A DNA stretch of 6,386 nt from Paracoccaceae bacterium (GCA_016764835.1 JAESRD010000051.1:1-6386), one strand, 5' to 3'; numbered from the stretch's first letter, positions 1 to 5,165 are shown. Translations and numbers: made by a program. Notes: a model not told the origin generated them from the letters alone.

Positions 1-16
1 CGGCAAGAAGAAATAG
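1..16 (+). CDS. rpsM: 30S ribosomal protein S13, last codons only (partial)
   Basis: Only the 3' end is present: the frame reads Gly-Lys-Lys-Lys and stops with TAG at 14-16. A lysine-rich tail directly upstream of rpsK is what the S13 gene shows in the bacterial alpha operon, so the call rests mainly on gene order. The stop lies 11 bases before the rpsK start, and its last bases are part of the rpsK ribosome binding site (AGGGGA at 15-20), which suggests coupled translation. Confidence 0.72.
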
Positions 17-27
17 GGGACTGACCA

Positions 28-420
28 ATGGCTAAAGATACCCGCCGTAGTGGCAAGAAAAAAGTCTCGAAGAACATCGCTGCTGGTGTAGCGCATGTGA
101 ATTCTTCGTTTAACAACACCAAAATCCTGATTTCCGATGTGCAGGGCAATGCGATCGCATGGTCGTCCGCTGGCACAATGGGCTTCAAGGGTAGCCGCAA
201 ATCAACACCTTATGCCGCCCAAATGGCTGCAGAAGATGTTGGCAAAAAAGCGCAAGACCACGGTGTTAAAACACTTGAAGTTGAAGTGCAGGGCCCCGGC
301 TCTGGACGTGAAAGTGCGCTGCGCGCGCTTGCTGCCGTTGGCTTCAACATCACTTCGATCCGCGACGTGACGCCGATGGCCCATAACGGGTGCCGTCCGC
401 CAAAGCGCCGCCGCGTCTAA
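28..420 (+). CDS. rpsK: 30S ribosomal protein S11
   Basis: This encodes S11, a component of the platform of the small ribosomal subunit that contacts 16S rRNA near the E site. The 130-residue product has the usual family length. The sequence shows a basic N-terminus (about residues 1-15), the conserved core with VNSSFNNT and [14 protein letters not shown], the [13 protein letters not shown] motif near residue 90, and the invariant end [11 protein letters not shown]. The ATG at 28 follows AGGGGA (15-20) at a 7-base spacing and begins MAKDTRR, as is typical in alphaproteobacteria. It lies between rpsM and rpoA with no rpsD in between, the alphaproteobacterial arrangement. Nothing is unusual in the protein. 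Confidence 0.98.
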   Translation: MAKDTRRSGKKKVSKNIAAGVAHVNSSFNNTKILISDVQGNAIAWSSAGTMGFKGSRKSTPYAAQMAAEDVGKKAQDHGVKTLEVEVQGPGSGRESALRALAAVGFNITSIRDVTPMAHNGCRPPKRRRV

Positions 421-439
421 GCTTAGACATTACGATACG

Positions 440-462
440 GGGTCGCGCCAGAGGTGCGGCCC
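440..462 (+). other. Strong RNA hairpin in the rpsK-rpoA spacer
   Basis: GGGTCGCGCC (440-449) pairs with GGTGCGGCCC (453-462) around the 3-base loop AGA. That gives a 10-bp stem with two G-U pairs. The following bases (TAACTTCGCT) contain no U-run, so it does not look like an intrinsic terminator. It lies about 70 bases before the rpoA start. A likely role is mRNA processing or protection of the upstream rpsK end, but this is inference. Confidence 0.55.
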
Positions 463-534
463 TAACTTCGCTATTTTGAAACCTCGGGCGTCTGCTTTGT
501 TGGACATGAAAGGCAGACTAGAATGGAGGGACAC

Positions 535-1551
535 ATGATCCATAAAAATTGGGCAGAGCTGATCAAACCAGTTCAGCTGGAGGTCAAGCCTGGTGCTGAC
601 CCATCGCGCTCCGCAACTGTGATTGCAGAGCCGTTGGAGCGGGGCTTTGGTCTGACGCTCGGCAATGCCCTGCGCCGCGTATTGATGTCGTCACTGCAAG
701 GTGCGGCCATCACGTCGGTTCAGATCGACAATGTTTTGCATGAATTTTCTTCGGTGCCCGGTGTGCGCGAAGATGTCACTGATATCGTCCTCAACCTCAA
801 AGGCGTTGCAATCGCCATGGAAGTTGAAGGTCCTAAACGTCTGACCATTCAGGCCAAAGGTCCGGGCGCTGTTACTGCTGGTGATATCTCCGAAAGTGCC
901 GGCATTGAAATTCTTAACAAAGATCACGTGATCTGCCACCTTGATGATGGTGCAGCCCTGTATACAGAGCTGACAGTCAACACGGGCAAAGGCTACGTGG
1001 CTGCTGAAAAGAACAAGCCAGAAGATGCGCCAATCGGCATGATCGCAATCGACGCGATCTATTCGCCCGTGCGTAAAGTCTCATATGACGTGCAGCCAAC
1101 CCGTGAGGGGCAAGTGCTCGACTATGATAAGCTGATCATGAAGATCGAAACTGACGGCTCACTGACCCCTGATGATGCGCTGGCTTATGCCGCCCGCATT
1201 CTGCAAGATCAGCTGTCTATCTTCGTCAACTTCGACGAGCCAGAATCCGCAAGTGCTGCTTCGGTTGAGGACGGTCTCGAGTTCAACCCACTTCTGCTGA
1301 AGAAGGTTGACGAGCTGGAACTGTCTGTGCGCTCGGCGAATTGCCTGAAGAACGACAATATCGTCTATATCGGTGATCTGATCCAGAAGACCGAAGCTGA
1401 GATGCTGCGGACGCCAAACTTTGGCCGCAAGTCGCTCAACGAGATCAAAGAGGTGCTCTCCGGCATGGGGCTGCATCTTGGGATGGATGTTGAGGATTGG
1501 CCACCGGACAATATCGAAGATCTGGCTAAGAAGTTCGAAGACCAGTTTTGA
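535..1551 (+). CDS. rpoA: DNA-directed RNA polymerase alpha subunit
   Basis: This encodes the alpha subunit, whose dimer seeds assembly of RNA polymerase and whose C-terminal domain touches UP-element DNA and activators. An in-frame ATG exists at 523, but the start at 535 (MIHKNWAEL) is preferred: GGAGGG at 525-530 lies 4 bases before it, and the 338-residue product matches the family length and usual alphaproteobacterial start. The N-terminal dimerisation domain (about 1-230) contains [18 protein letters not shown] linker follows, then the C-terminal domain (about 255-320) with VRSANCLK; Arg266, Asn269 and Lys272 correspond to the DNA-contacting residues of E. coli alpha (Arg265, Asn268, Lys271). 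The helix-hairpin-helix segment [16 protein letters not shown] is intact. The 114-base gap from rpsK and 139-base gap to rplQ are unusually long for this operon and are structured. Confidence 0.98.
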   Translation: MIHKNWAELIKPVQLEVKPGADPSRSATVIAEPLERGFGLTLGNALRRVLMSSLQGAAITSVQIDNVLHEFSSVPGVREDVTDIVLNLKGVAIAMEVEGPKRLTIQAKGPGAVTAGDISESAGIEILNKDHVICHLDDGAALYTELTVNTGKGYVAAEKNKPEDAPIGMIAIDAIYSPVRKVSYDVQPTREGQVLDYDKLIMKIETDGSLTPDDALAYAARILQDQLSIFVNFDEPESASAASVEDGLEFNPLLLKKVDELELSVRSANCLKNDNIVYIGDLIQKTEAEMLRTPNFGRKSLNEIKEVLSGMGLHLGMDVEDWPPDNIEDLAKKFEDQF

Positions 1552-1553
1552 GT

Positions 1554-1573
1554 GGTGGGGCTTCGGCCCCATC
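1554..1573 (+). other. UUCG-capped hairpin just after rpoA
   Basis: The stem begins two bases after the rpoA stop. GGTGGGGC (1554-1561) pairs with GCCCCATC (1566-1573) around the stable tetraloop TTCG, with one G-U pair. There is no T-run downstream, so it is unlikely to be an efficient terminator. It would stabilise the rpoA 3' end or reduce read-through into rplQ; both are inference. Confidence 0.6.
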
Positions 1574-1583
1574 CTCTGCACTA

Positions 1584-1603
1584 CTGAGGGCAACGTCCCT
1601 CAG
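1584..1603 (+). other. Second hairpin in the rpoA-rplQ spacer
   Basis: CTGAGGG (1584-1590) is perfectly complementary to CCCTCAG (1597-1603), giving a 7-bp stem with a 6-base loop (CAACGT). It follows the UUCG hairpin by 10 bases and has no U-tract. The tandem arrangement leaves about 85 unstructured-looking bases before the rplQ start. Confidence 0.5.
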
Positions 1604-1649
1604 ATACGACCCCGGGTAATCCTGCCCCAATAAGGAGAGTGGCCCTCGC

Positions 1650-1721
1650 ATGGGTCGCCGGACAAAGTATAAAATCGAAGGATTAGAAACATGCGTCATG
1701 GTAGTGGCTATCGCCTCCTAA
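1650..1721 (+). CDS. Possible 23-residue leader peptide overlapping the rplQ start
   Basis: An ATG at 1650 opens a 23-codon frame beginning [11 protein letters not shown]. It ends with TAA at 1719-1721, inside rplQ and in a different frame. TAAGGAG at 1631-1637 is a very good ribosome-binding sequence that the rplQ start at 1691 cannot use, but its 12-base spacing to this ATG is long. The frame could couple or attenuate L17 translation. An open frame this short can easily arise by chance, and I recognise no family, so this is a weak candidate only. Confidence 0.2.
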   Translation: MGRRTKYKIEGLETCVMVVAIAS

Positions 1722-2113
1722 ACCGCACACACGAACACCGCAAAGCTATGTTTGCCAACATGGCCGGCTCGCTGATAGAGCATGAGCAGATCAAGACCAC
1801 GCTGCCAAAAGCCAAAGAGCTGCGTCGGATCATCGAAAAGCTGATCACACTTGGCAAGCGCGGCGACCTGCACGCACGCCGTCAGGCCAACGCTCAGCTC
1901 AAGCAAGACGCATATGTAGCGAAACTGTTTGAAGTGCTTGGCCCACGTTACAAAGACCGCAGCGGCGGCTATGTCCGTGTGCTCAAAGCTGGTTTCCGTT
2001 ACGGTGACATGGCGCCGATGGCGATCATCGAATTTGTTGACCGTGATGTTGATGCCAAAGGTCTTGGCGATCGCAACCGGGTTGCAGCTGAAGAAACCGC
2101 TGCAGAGGCGTGA
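1691..2113 (+). CDS. rplQ: 50S ribosomal protein L17
   Basis: This encodes L17, a large-subunit protein near the exit-tunnel side of 23S rRNA. The 140-residue product starts [20 protein letters not shown], the family's N-terminal signature. It continues with the conserved helix [26 protein letters not shown] and the segment [26 protein letters not shown]. It is somewhat longer than E. coli L17 (127 residues) because of an Ala/Glu-rich tail, common in alphaproteobacteria. AAGGA at 1678-1682 lies 8 bases before the ATG. It is the last gene of the ribosomal operon and is followed directly by an intrinsic terminator. Confidence 0.98.
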   Translation: MRHGSGYRLLNRTHEHRKAMFANMAGSLIEHEQIKTTLPKAKELRRIIEKLITLGKRGDLHARRQANAQLKQDAYVAKLFEVLGPRYKDRSGGYVRVLKAGFRYGDMAPMAIIEFVDRDVDAKGLGDRNRVAAEETAAEA

Positions 2114-2163
2114 TCCTCGTGATCTAAGGGTCGCCTTTGCTGCCCGCCTCGAAAAAAGTTTAG

Positions 2164-2191
2164 GGTCCGCTGCTGCGGGCCTTTTTCTTTT
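2164..2191 (+). terminator. Intrinsic terminator of the rpsM-rpsK-rpoA-rplQ operon, possibly bidirectional
   Basis: GGTCCGC (2164-2170) pairs with GCGGGCC (2175-2181), with one G-U pair, around loop TGCT. It is followed at once by TTTTT, C and TTTT (2182-2191), the classic form of a Rho-independent terminator, 50 bases after the rplQ stop. Read on the - strand, the same stem is followed after a 5- to 6-base gap by a run of six T (complement of the A-run at 2152-2157). It could therefore also stop transcription arriving from the small - strand ORF at 2230-2403. Confidence 0.85.
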
Positions 2192-2226
2192 CGGATTTTT
2201 GCAAGAAATCTGACGCCAGCGATTCG

Positions 2227-2243
2227 CGCCTAATTTTTAGGCG
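2227..2243. repeat. Perfect 7-bp inverted repeat at the end of the small - strand ORF
   Basis: CGCCTAA (2227-2233) and TTAGGCG (2237-2243) are perfect inverted copies separated by TTT. The left arm covers the TAG stop (2230-2232) of the - strand ORF. Neither strand has a U-run directly after the stem, so it is at best a 3'-end-stabilising hairpin. Confidence 0.4.
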
Positions 2244-2403
2244 GAACTTCCTCTTTTGGGCTAGATCCAGCCTCAAATTCCGGTTGTGAAGCGAATTGAT
2301 CATTTTTGGGGCTGTAAGGTGTTAAGAAATCGAACAAAATACGCCGTTCAGATTGTTTCATCTGGTCAAGTAGGTCTCTAAGGTCACGGTCTTTCGAATT
2401 CAT
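2230..2403 (-). CDS. Candidate 57-residue protein divergent from luxR, function unknown
   Basis: The - strand is open from an ATG (complement of 2401-2403) to TAG (complement of 2230-2232), and I recognise no family. The first half (residues 1-30) is highly charged and looks helical: MNSKDRDLRDLLDQMKQ followed by SERRILFDFLTPY. The second half (31-57) is rich in Pro, Ser, Glu and Lys and looks disordered. It has no signal peptide or membrane segment, so a cytosolic location is expected. AAGGGG lies upstream with a 10-base spacing, acceptable but long. The gene would diverge from luxR across 76 bases and converge on the rplQ terminator. Its base composition is AT-richer than the ribosomal genes, like the luxR region. 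An open frame of 58 codons can occur by chance; the position, ribosome site and terminator are what raise it above noise. A role next to quorum sensing is inference only. Confidence 0.42.
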   Translation of the reverse strand: MNSKDRDLRDLLDQMKQSERRILFDFLTPYSPKNDQFASQPEFEAGSSPKEEVPPKN

Positions 2404-2422
2404 GGTCGATTCGCCCCTTCTG

Positions 2423-2465
2423 GTTGAGTCGAGTACAATTTATAGTTGACCTCGAATTGCTCAAC
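2423..2465. repeat. Inverted and direct repeats in the luxR control region (operator candidate)
   Basis: GTTGAG (2423-2428) is inverted as CTCAAC (2460-2465), and TCGAG (2429-2433) as CTCGA (2451-2455). The two arms differ only by four extra bases in the right arm. GTTGA with a nearby CGA also repeats directly at 2423 and 2445, 22 bases apart, about two helical turns. The right arm overlaps the TTGACC promoter element. A binding site for a dimeric regulator, possibly LuxR itself, is inferred. Confidence 0.4.
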
Positions 2466-2474
2466 CTGTCTAAA
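2446..2474 (+). promoter_or_regulatory. Sigma70-like promoter candidate for luxR
   Basis: TTGACC (2446-2451) and TCTAAA (2469-2474) are separated by 17 bases, the ideal spacing, with four or five matches to consensus in each box. Transcription from here would begin at about 2480-2482, on the ATG of luxR itself, so the mRNA would be leaderless or nearly so. TACAAT at 2434-2439 is an alternative -10 box, but it lacks a good -35. Confidence 0.4.
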
Positions 2475-2479
2475 AAGGT

Positions 2480-3091
2480 ATGTCTACGAGGTCCAATGTC
2501 GAACGAAAAACGAGTGATCTGGCGCGTTTAGCGCCGGGGGGGTTCTTTTACGCGTTGCATATCCGCTTCGCGCTGCCACTGCTCCACCATCAATCATACC
2601 CGCAAGACTGGACTGACCACTATACAGAGGAAGCATATGCATTACGTGATCCGATCATAGCCTGGGGGTTCAGTATGATCGGAACGACAAGATGGAGCGA
2701 AATACAAATTCCAGATCCTTTTGGAATTCTTGAAGAGGCGAAAAGTCACGGGATGATTTTTGGGTTGGCGGTTGCTTGCGGACCAAAGAAATCAAGAACG
2801 ATAGCCTCTGCATCACGCGATGATCGAGAATTTGAGGACGAGGAGATCTTGGCTTTTGCTGCCATAGTTTCGGGTCTTCACGATATGACCGAGCCCCCAA
2901 AGTCCCTTACGGACGCCCAAATCGAAGCCCTGCGATGTATTGCGGAGGGGGATCGTCATGCAGCTGCTGCAGCCAAACTGAATATTTCTGAGAGTGCGTT
3001 GAAAGCCCGACTTTCGTCTGCCCGTGCAAGCCTTTTTGCCCGGACCACGACAGAAGCGATACAACGTGCAAGAGATTACAGACTGCTATGA
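2480..3091 (+). CDS. luxR: LuxR-family AHL-responsive transcriptional regulator
   Basis: This is a two-domain quorum-sensing regulator that should bind an acyl-homoserine lactone and then DNA. The N-terminal autoinducer-binding domain (about 20-125) has the ligand-pocket set at correct spacing: Trp44, Tyr48, Asp57, Pro58 and Trp72, equivalent to TraR Trp57, Tyr61, Asp70, Pro71 and Trp85. The C-terminal helix-turn-helix (about 143-200) begins SLTDAQIEALRCIAEG and contains LNISESALKARL. It is divergent: the usual GKxxxEIA is replaced by GDRHAAAAA. At 203 residues it is shorter than the usual 230-250, mainly at the N-terminus. An in-frame TAA at 2471-2473 rules out an upstream extension. The ATG at 2480 has AAGG only one base before it, a poor ribosome site. 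It is followed by luxI after 61 bases, so the two are probably cotranscribed. Which symbol (such as pgaR-like) applies is not decidable here. Confidence 0.9.
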   Translation: MSTRSNVERKTSDLARLAPGGFFYALHIRFALPLLHHQSYPQDWTDHYTEEAYALRDPIIAWGFSMIGTTRWSEIQIPDPFGILEEAKSHGMIFGLAVACGPKKSRTIASASRDDREFEDEEILAFAAIVSGLHDMTEPPKSLTDAQIEALRCIAEGDRHAAAAAKLNISESALKARLSSARASLFARTTTEAIQRARDYRLL

Positions 3092-3122
3092 CATCTCATC
3101 TTCAGCATTTCTGCAGGGGTTT

Positions 3123-3135
3123 GTGTTCTTAACAC
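3123..3135. repeat. Small palindrome in the luxR-luxI spacer
   Basis: GTGTT (3123-3127) and AACAC (3131-3135) are perfect inverted copies around CTT, 17 bases before the luxI ATG. It could be a short operator half-pair or a weak hairpin before the ribosome site. It does not resemble the consensus lux box. The longer string TTCTTAACACCT (3126-3137) recurs on the - strand at 2317-2328. Confidence 0.3.
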
Positions 3136-3152
3136 CTCGGCTGGAGGCATTG

Positions 3153-3743
3153 ATGCATAGTACTACCCTGTCGTTCGCCAATCTGCACAATCATGGCGAG
3201 CTATTTGCTAATTTTTTCCGTGCTAGGCGGGATTCGTTTATTGTTCGCAATAAGTGGAACCTGCCTGAGACCATGGGCATGGAGTTCGACCAATATGACA
3301 CACCGGCGTCACGCTGGGTGGCCGTTTATGATAATTCTGGTCAGGTTTTGGCGGGGCTGCGCCTAACTCCGACTGTCGCTGAATGCGGCGTTTATACTTA
3401 TATGATACGGGACGCACAGCGCGGGCTGCTGGAGTCTATCCCTTCTGATCTGTTGTTTAACCAAGCTCCGGTTGAAGATGGAACATGGGAGATTACGCGC
3501 GGTTTCATCCGCCACGATATCCCCGCCTCAATGCGCCAAAAGGTGCGCATGCGTTTGGTTATGCAGCTGTTGCGAACCTCGCGTGAGGAAGGCATCCGCA
3601 GGATGTTGGCTTTATTGCCCTCCAACTGGAACCGTTGGGCGGCGCGCTGCAAGCTCGATATGGAGAGCGCCGGGCGCAATATGAACATGGGCGGCATTGA
3701 TTATCAGGCCGTTTGGATCGATTTTTCGACCCAGCTCCACTGA
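3153..3743 (+). CDS. luxI: Acyl-homoserine-lactone synthase (LuxI family)
   Basis: The enzyme makes an AHL signal from S-adenosylmethionine and an acyl carrier (usually acyl-ACP), in the cytosol. The frame is open upstream, but the ATG at 3153 is chosen because GGAGG (3143-3147) lies 5 bases before it and family numbering then falls into place. The conserved residues are Arg25, Phe29, Trp35, Glu44, Asp46, Asp49 (in the string EFDQYD) and Arg70 (GLRLTPT). Glu113 and Arg116 (WEITR) are the later pair, about 12-16 residues further on than in LuxI or EsaI, so the middle loop is longer. The product of 196 residues has the normal length. The opening SFANLHNHGELF is as I recall it in Roseobacter synthases. 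The expected Thr/Ser that favours 3-oxo chains appears to be Pro156 by eye. It is cotranscribed with luxR. Confidence 0.95.
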   Translation: MHSTTLSFANLHNHGELFANFFRARRDSFIVRNKWNLPETMGMEFDQYDTPASRWVAVYDNSGQVLAGLRLTPTVAECGVYTYMIRDAQRGLLESIPSDLLFNQAPVEDGTWEITRGFIRHDIPASMRQKVRMRLVMQLLRTSREEGIRRMLALLPSNWNRWAARCKLDMESAGRNMNMGGIDYQAVWIDFSTQLH

Positions 3744-3760
3744 TACTGGCCAGAATACAA

Positions 3761-3786
3761 GGTGGCGCGACATAAGCTGCGCCACC
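3761..3786 (+). other. GC-rich hairpin after luxI, possible weak terminator
   Basis: GGTGGCGC (3761-3768) and GCGCCACC (3779-3786) form a perfect 8-bp stem with a 10-base loop, 17 bases after the luxI stop. The nearest T-run (TTTT, 3804-3807) is 17 bases beyond the stem, too far for a standard intrinsic terminator. It may separate luxRI expression from rarA. An alternative rarA start (GTG at 3762) would lie inside the stem. Confidence 0.5.
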
Positions 3787-3839
3787 CTGCTGCCAAATCA
3801 AGCTCTTTTCAGTTCTGCCATGCACGCTTAACAAGGGGC

Positions 3840-5165
3840 ATGGCTGATCTCTTTGATACTGGCGCCCCAGCGCATGAAACGACCGGCTCCGCGCCGCAGC
3901 CTTTGGCTGACCGGCTGCGCCCCAAAACACTGGCTGAGGTGATTGGCCAATCCGATATCCTTGGCCCGGACGCGCCGTTGCGCACCATGCTTGATGGCGG
4001 CAGCCTGTCATCGCTGGTGCTGTGGGGCCCGCCCGGCGTTGGCAAAACCACCATCGCCCGGCTGTTGGCCGATGAGACCGACCTGCATTTCGTCCAGATT
4101 AGCGCCATTTTTACCGGCGTGCCGGACCTGCGCAAAGTGTTTGAGGCCGCGCGTTTGCGGCGGACCCAAGGCCGCGGCACATTGCTCTTCGTCGATGAGA
4201 TCCACAGGTTTAACAAAGCCCAGCAAGACGGGTTTTTGCCCTATATGGAGGATGGCACCATTCTTTTGGTCGGGGCGACGACTGAGAACCCGTCATTTGT
4301 GCTAAACGCCGCTTTGCTCAGCCGGGCGCAAGTCATGGTGCTGACACGGCTAGATGAGGCCGATCTGGCCAGCCTGATGGCCCGCGCCGAAGCTGCCCTT
4401 GGCACCGCGCTGCCACTGACGGCGGCGGCCCGCGAAACCTTGGTCAACATGGCCGATGGCGATGGCCGCGCGTTGCTAAACCTGATCGAACAGCTGGCGG
4501 CGAACCCGCCAAAAGCGCCGTTGGGGCCAGAGGGGCTGGGGCGTCGGCTGATGCGACGGGCCAGCAAATATGACAAGTCGGGCGACGAGCATTACAACCT
4601 GATCTCGGCTTTGCACAAGTCGGTACGGGGGTCTGATCCTGATGCGGCTTTGTACTGGTTTGGACGCATGCTGGTTGGCGGCGAAGACCCGCGCTATTTG
4701 GCCCGCCGAATTACGCGGATGGCGGTTGAAGATATCGGGCTGGCCGATCCGCAGGCGCAGGGGATTTGTTTGCAGGCATGGCAGATATATGAGCGGCTGG
4801 GCAGCCCGGAGGGTGAGCTGGCTTTGGGGCAGGCGGTGACGTATTTGGCTTTGGCGCCAAAGTCGAATGCGGGCTATGTCGCCTATAAGGCGGCAATGAA
4901 CGCCGCCAAGATGACAGGCTCTGAGCCGCCGCCAAAGCATATTCTCAATGCGCCGACTAAGATGATGAAAGAGCTGGGCTACGGCAAAGACTATGCTTAC
5001 GACCATGATGCTGAGGATGGGTTTTCGGGGCAGAACTACTTTCCTGAAACCATGGAGCGGGGCAGTTACTACCATCCGGTTGACCGTGGGTTTGAGCGCG
5101 ACCTGAAGAAGCGCAACGACTATTTTGCCGGGCTGCGGGCCAAGCGGCTTCAGGCCGATAATTAA
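3840..5165 (+). CDS. rarA: Replication-associated recombination protein A (RarA/MgsA), AAA+ ATPase
   Basis: RarA is a tetrameric DNA-dependent ATPase related to clamp loaders; it acts at stalled replication forks and on SSB-coated DNA ends. Its 441 residues match the E. coli length (447). The N-terminus has PLADRLRPKTLAEVIGQ. Walker A is GPPGVGKT (63-70, Lys69) and Walker B is LLFVDEIHRF (Asp119-Glu120). Sensor 1 is ATTENPS (146-152), and Arg162 in LLSRAQ is in the arginine-finger region. The C-terminal half has the RarA-specific YDKSGDEHYNLISALHKS and VEDIGLADP. The ATG at 3840 (MADLFD) is chosen by family convention; AAGGGG is only one base before it, so initiation may be weak. A longer frame from GTG 3762 adds 26 unconserved residues and is rejected. 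It may be read through from luxRI or from its own promoter, which I could not place. Confidence 0.96.
   Translation: MADLFDTGAPAHETTGSAPQPLADRLRPKTLAEVIGQSDILGPDAPLRTMLDGGSLSSLVLWGPPGVGKTTIARLLADETDLHFVQISAIFTGVPDLRKVFEAARLRRTQGRGTLLFVDEIHRFNKAQQDGFLPYMEDGTILLVGATTENPSFVLNAALLSRAQVMVLTRLDEADLASLMARAEAALGTALPLTAAARETLVNMADGDGRALLNLIEQLAANPPKAPLGPEGLGRRLMRRASKYDKSGDEHYNLISALHKSVRGSDPDAALYWFGRMLVGGEDPRYLARRITRMAVEDIGLADPQAQGICLQAWQIYERLGSPEGELALGQAVTYLALAPKSNAGYVAYKAAMNAAKMTGSEPPPKHILNAPTKMMKELGYGKDYAYDHDAEDGFSGQNYFPETMERGSYYHPVDRGFERDLKKRNDYFAGLRAKRLQADN

Larger units (their letters stand above)
2404..2479. promoter_or_regulatory. Divergent control region between luxR and the small - strand ORF
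   Basis: This 76-base AT-rich spacer must carry the signals for luxR and, if real, for the divergent small ORF. On the + strand, TACAAT (2434-2439) and TCTAAA (2469-2474) resemble -10 boxes and TTGACC (2446-2451) a -35 box. On the - strand, TTGAGC (complement of 2459-2464) with TAAATT 16 bases further is a possible promoter. Repeated GTTGA/CGA elements lie between them. No match to the consensus LuxR or TraR box was seen. Confidence 0.5.

Noticed and set aside
500..524. TTGGAC ... TAGAAT as an internal promoter for rpoA
   Set aside because: The spacing is only 13 bases, too short for a sigma70 promoter, and the -10 overlaps the rpoA ribosome site.
2402..2449. A 15-codon + strand frame upstream of luxR
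   Set aside because: It is too short to support, has no ribosome site, and overlaps the start of the divergent ORF; it is most likely chance.
2956..2973. Repetitive GCAGCTGCTGCAGCC tract in luxR
   Set aside because: It simply encodes the run of alanines in the helix-turn-helix domain and is too short to be a variable repeat.
3024..3152. N-terminal extension of luxI (43 extra codons)
   Set aside because: It overlaps luxR, is not conserved-looking, and the ATG at 3153 has a strong GGAGG and gives exact family numbering for the catalytic residues.
3762..3839. GTG start adding 26 residues to RarA
   Set aside because: The extension is basic and unconserved and begins within the hairpin stem; MADLFD at 3840 is the usual start for this family.
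3559..4011. A 150-codon - strand frame spanning the end of luxI and the start of rarA
   Set aside because: It overlaps two well-supported genes, has low-complexity Ala/Arg/Ser/Cys composition and no plausible ribosome site.
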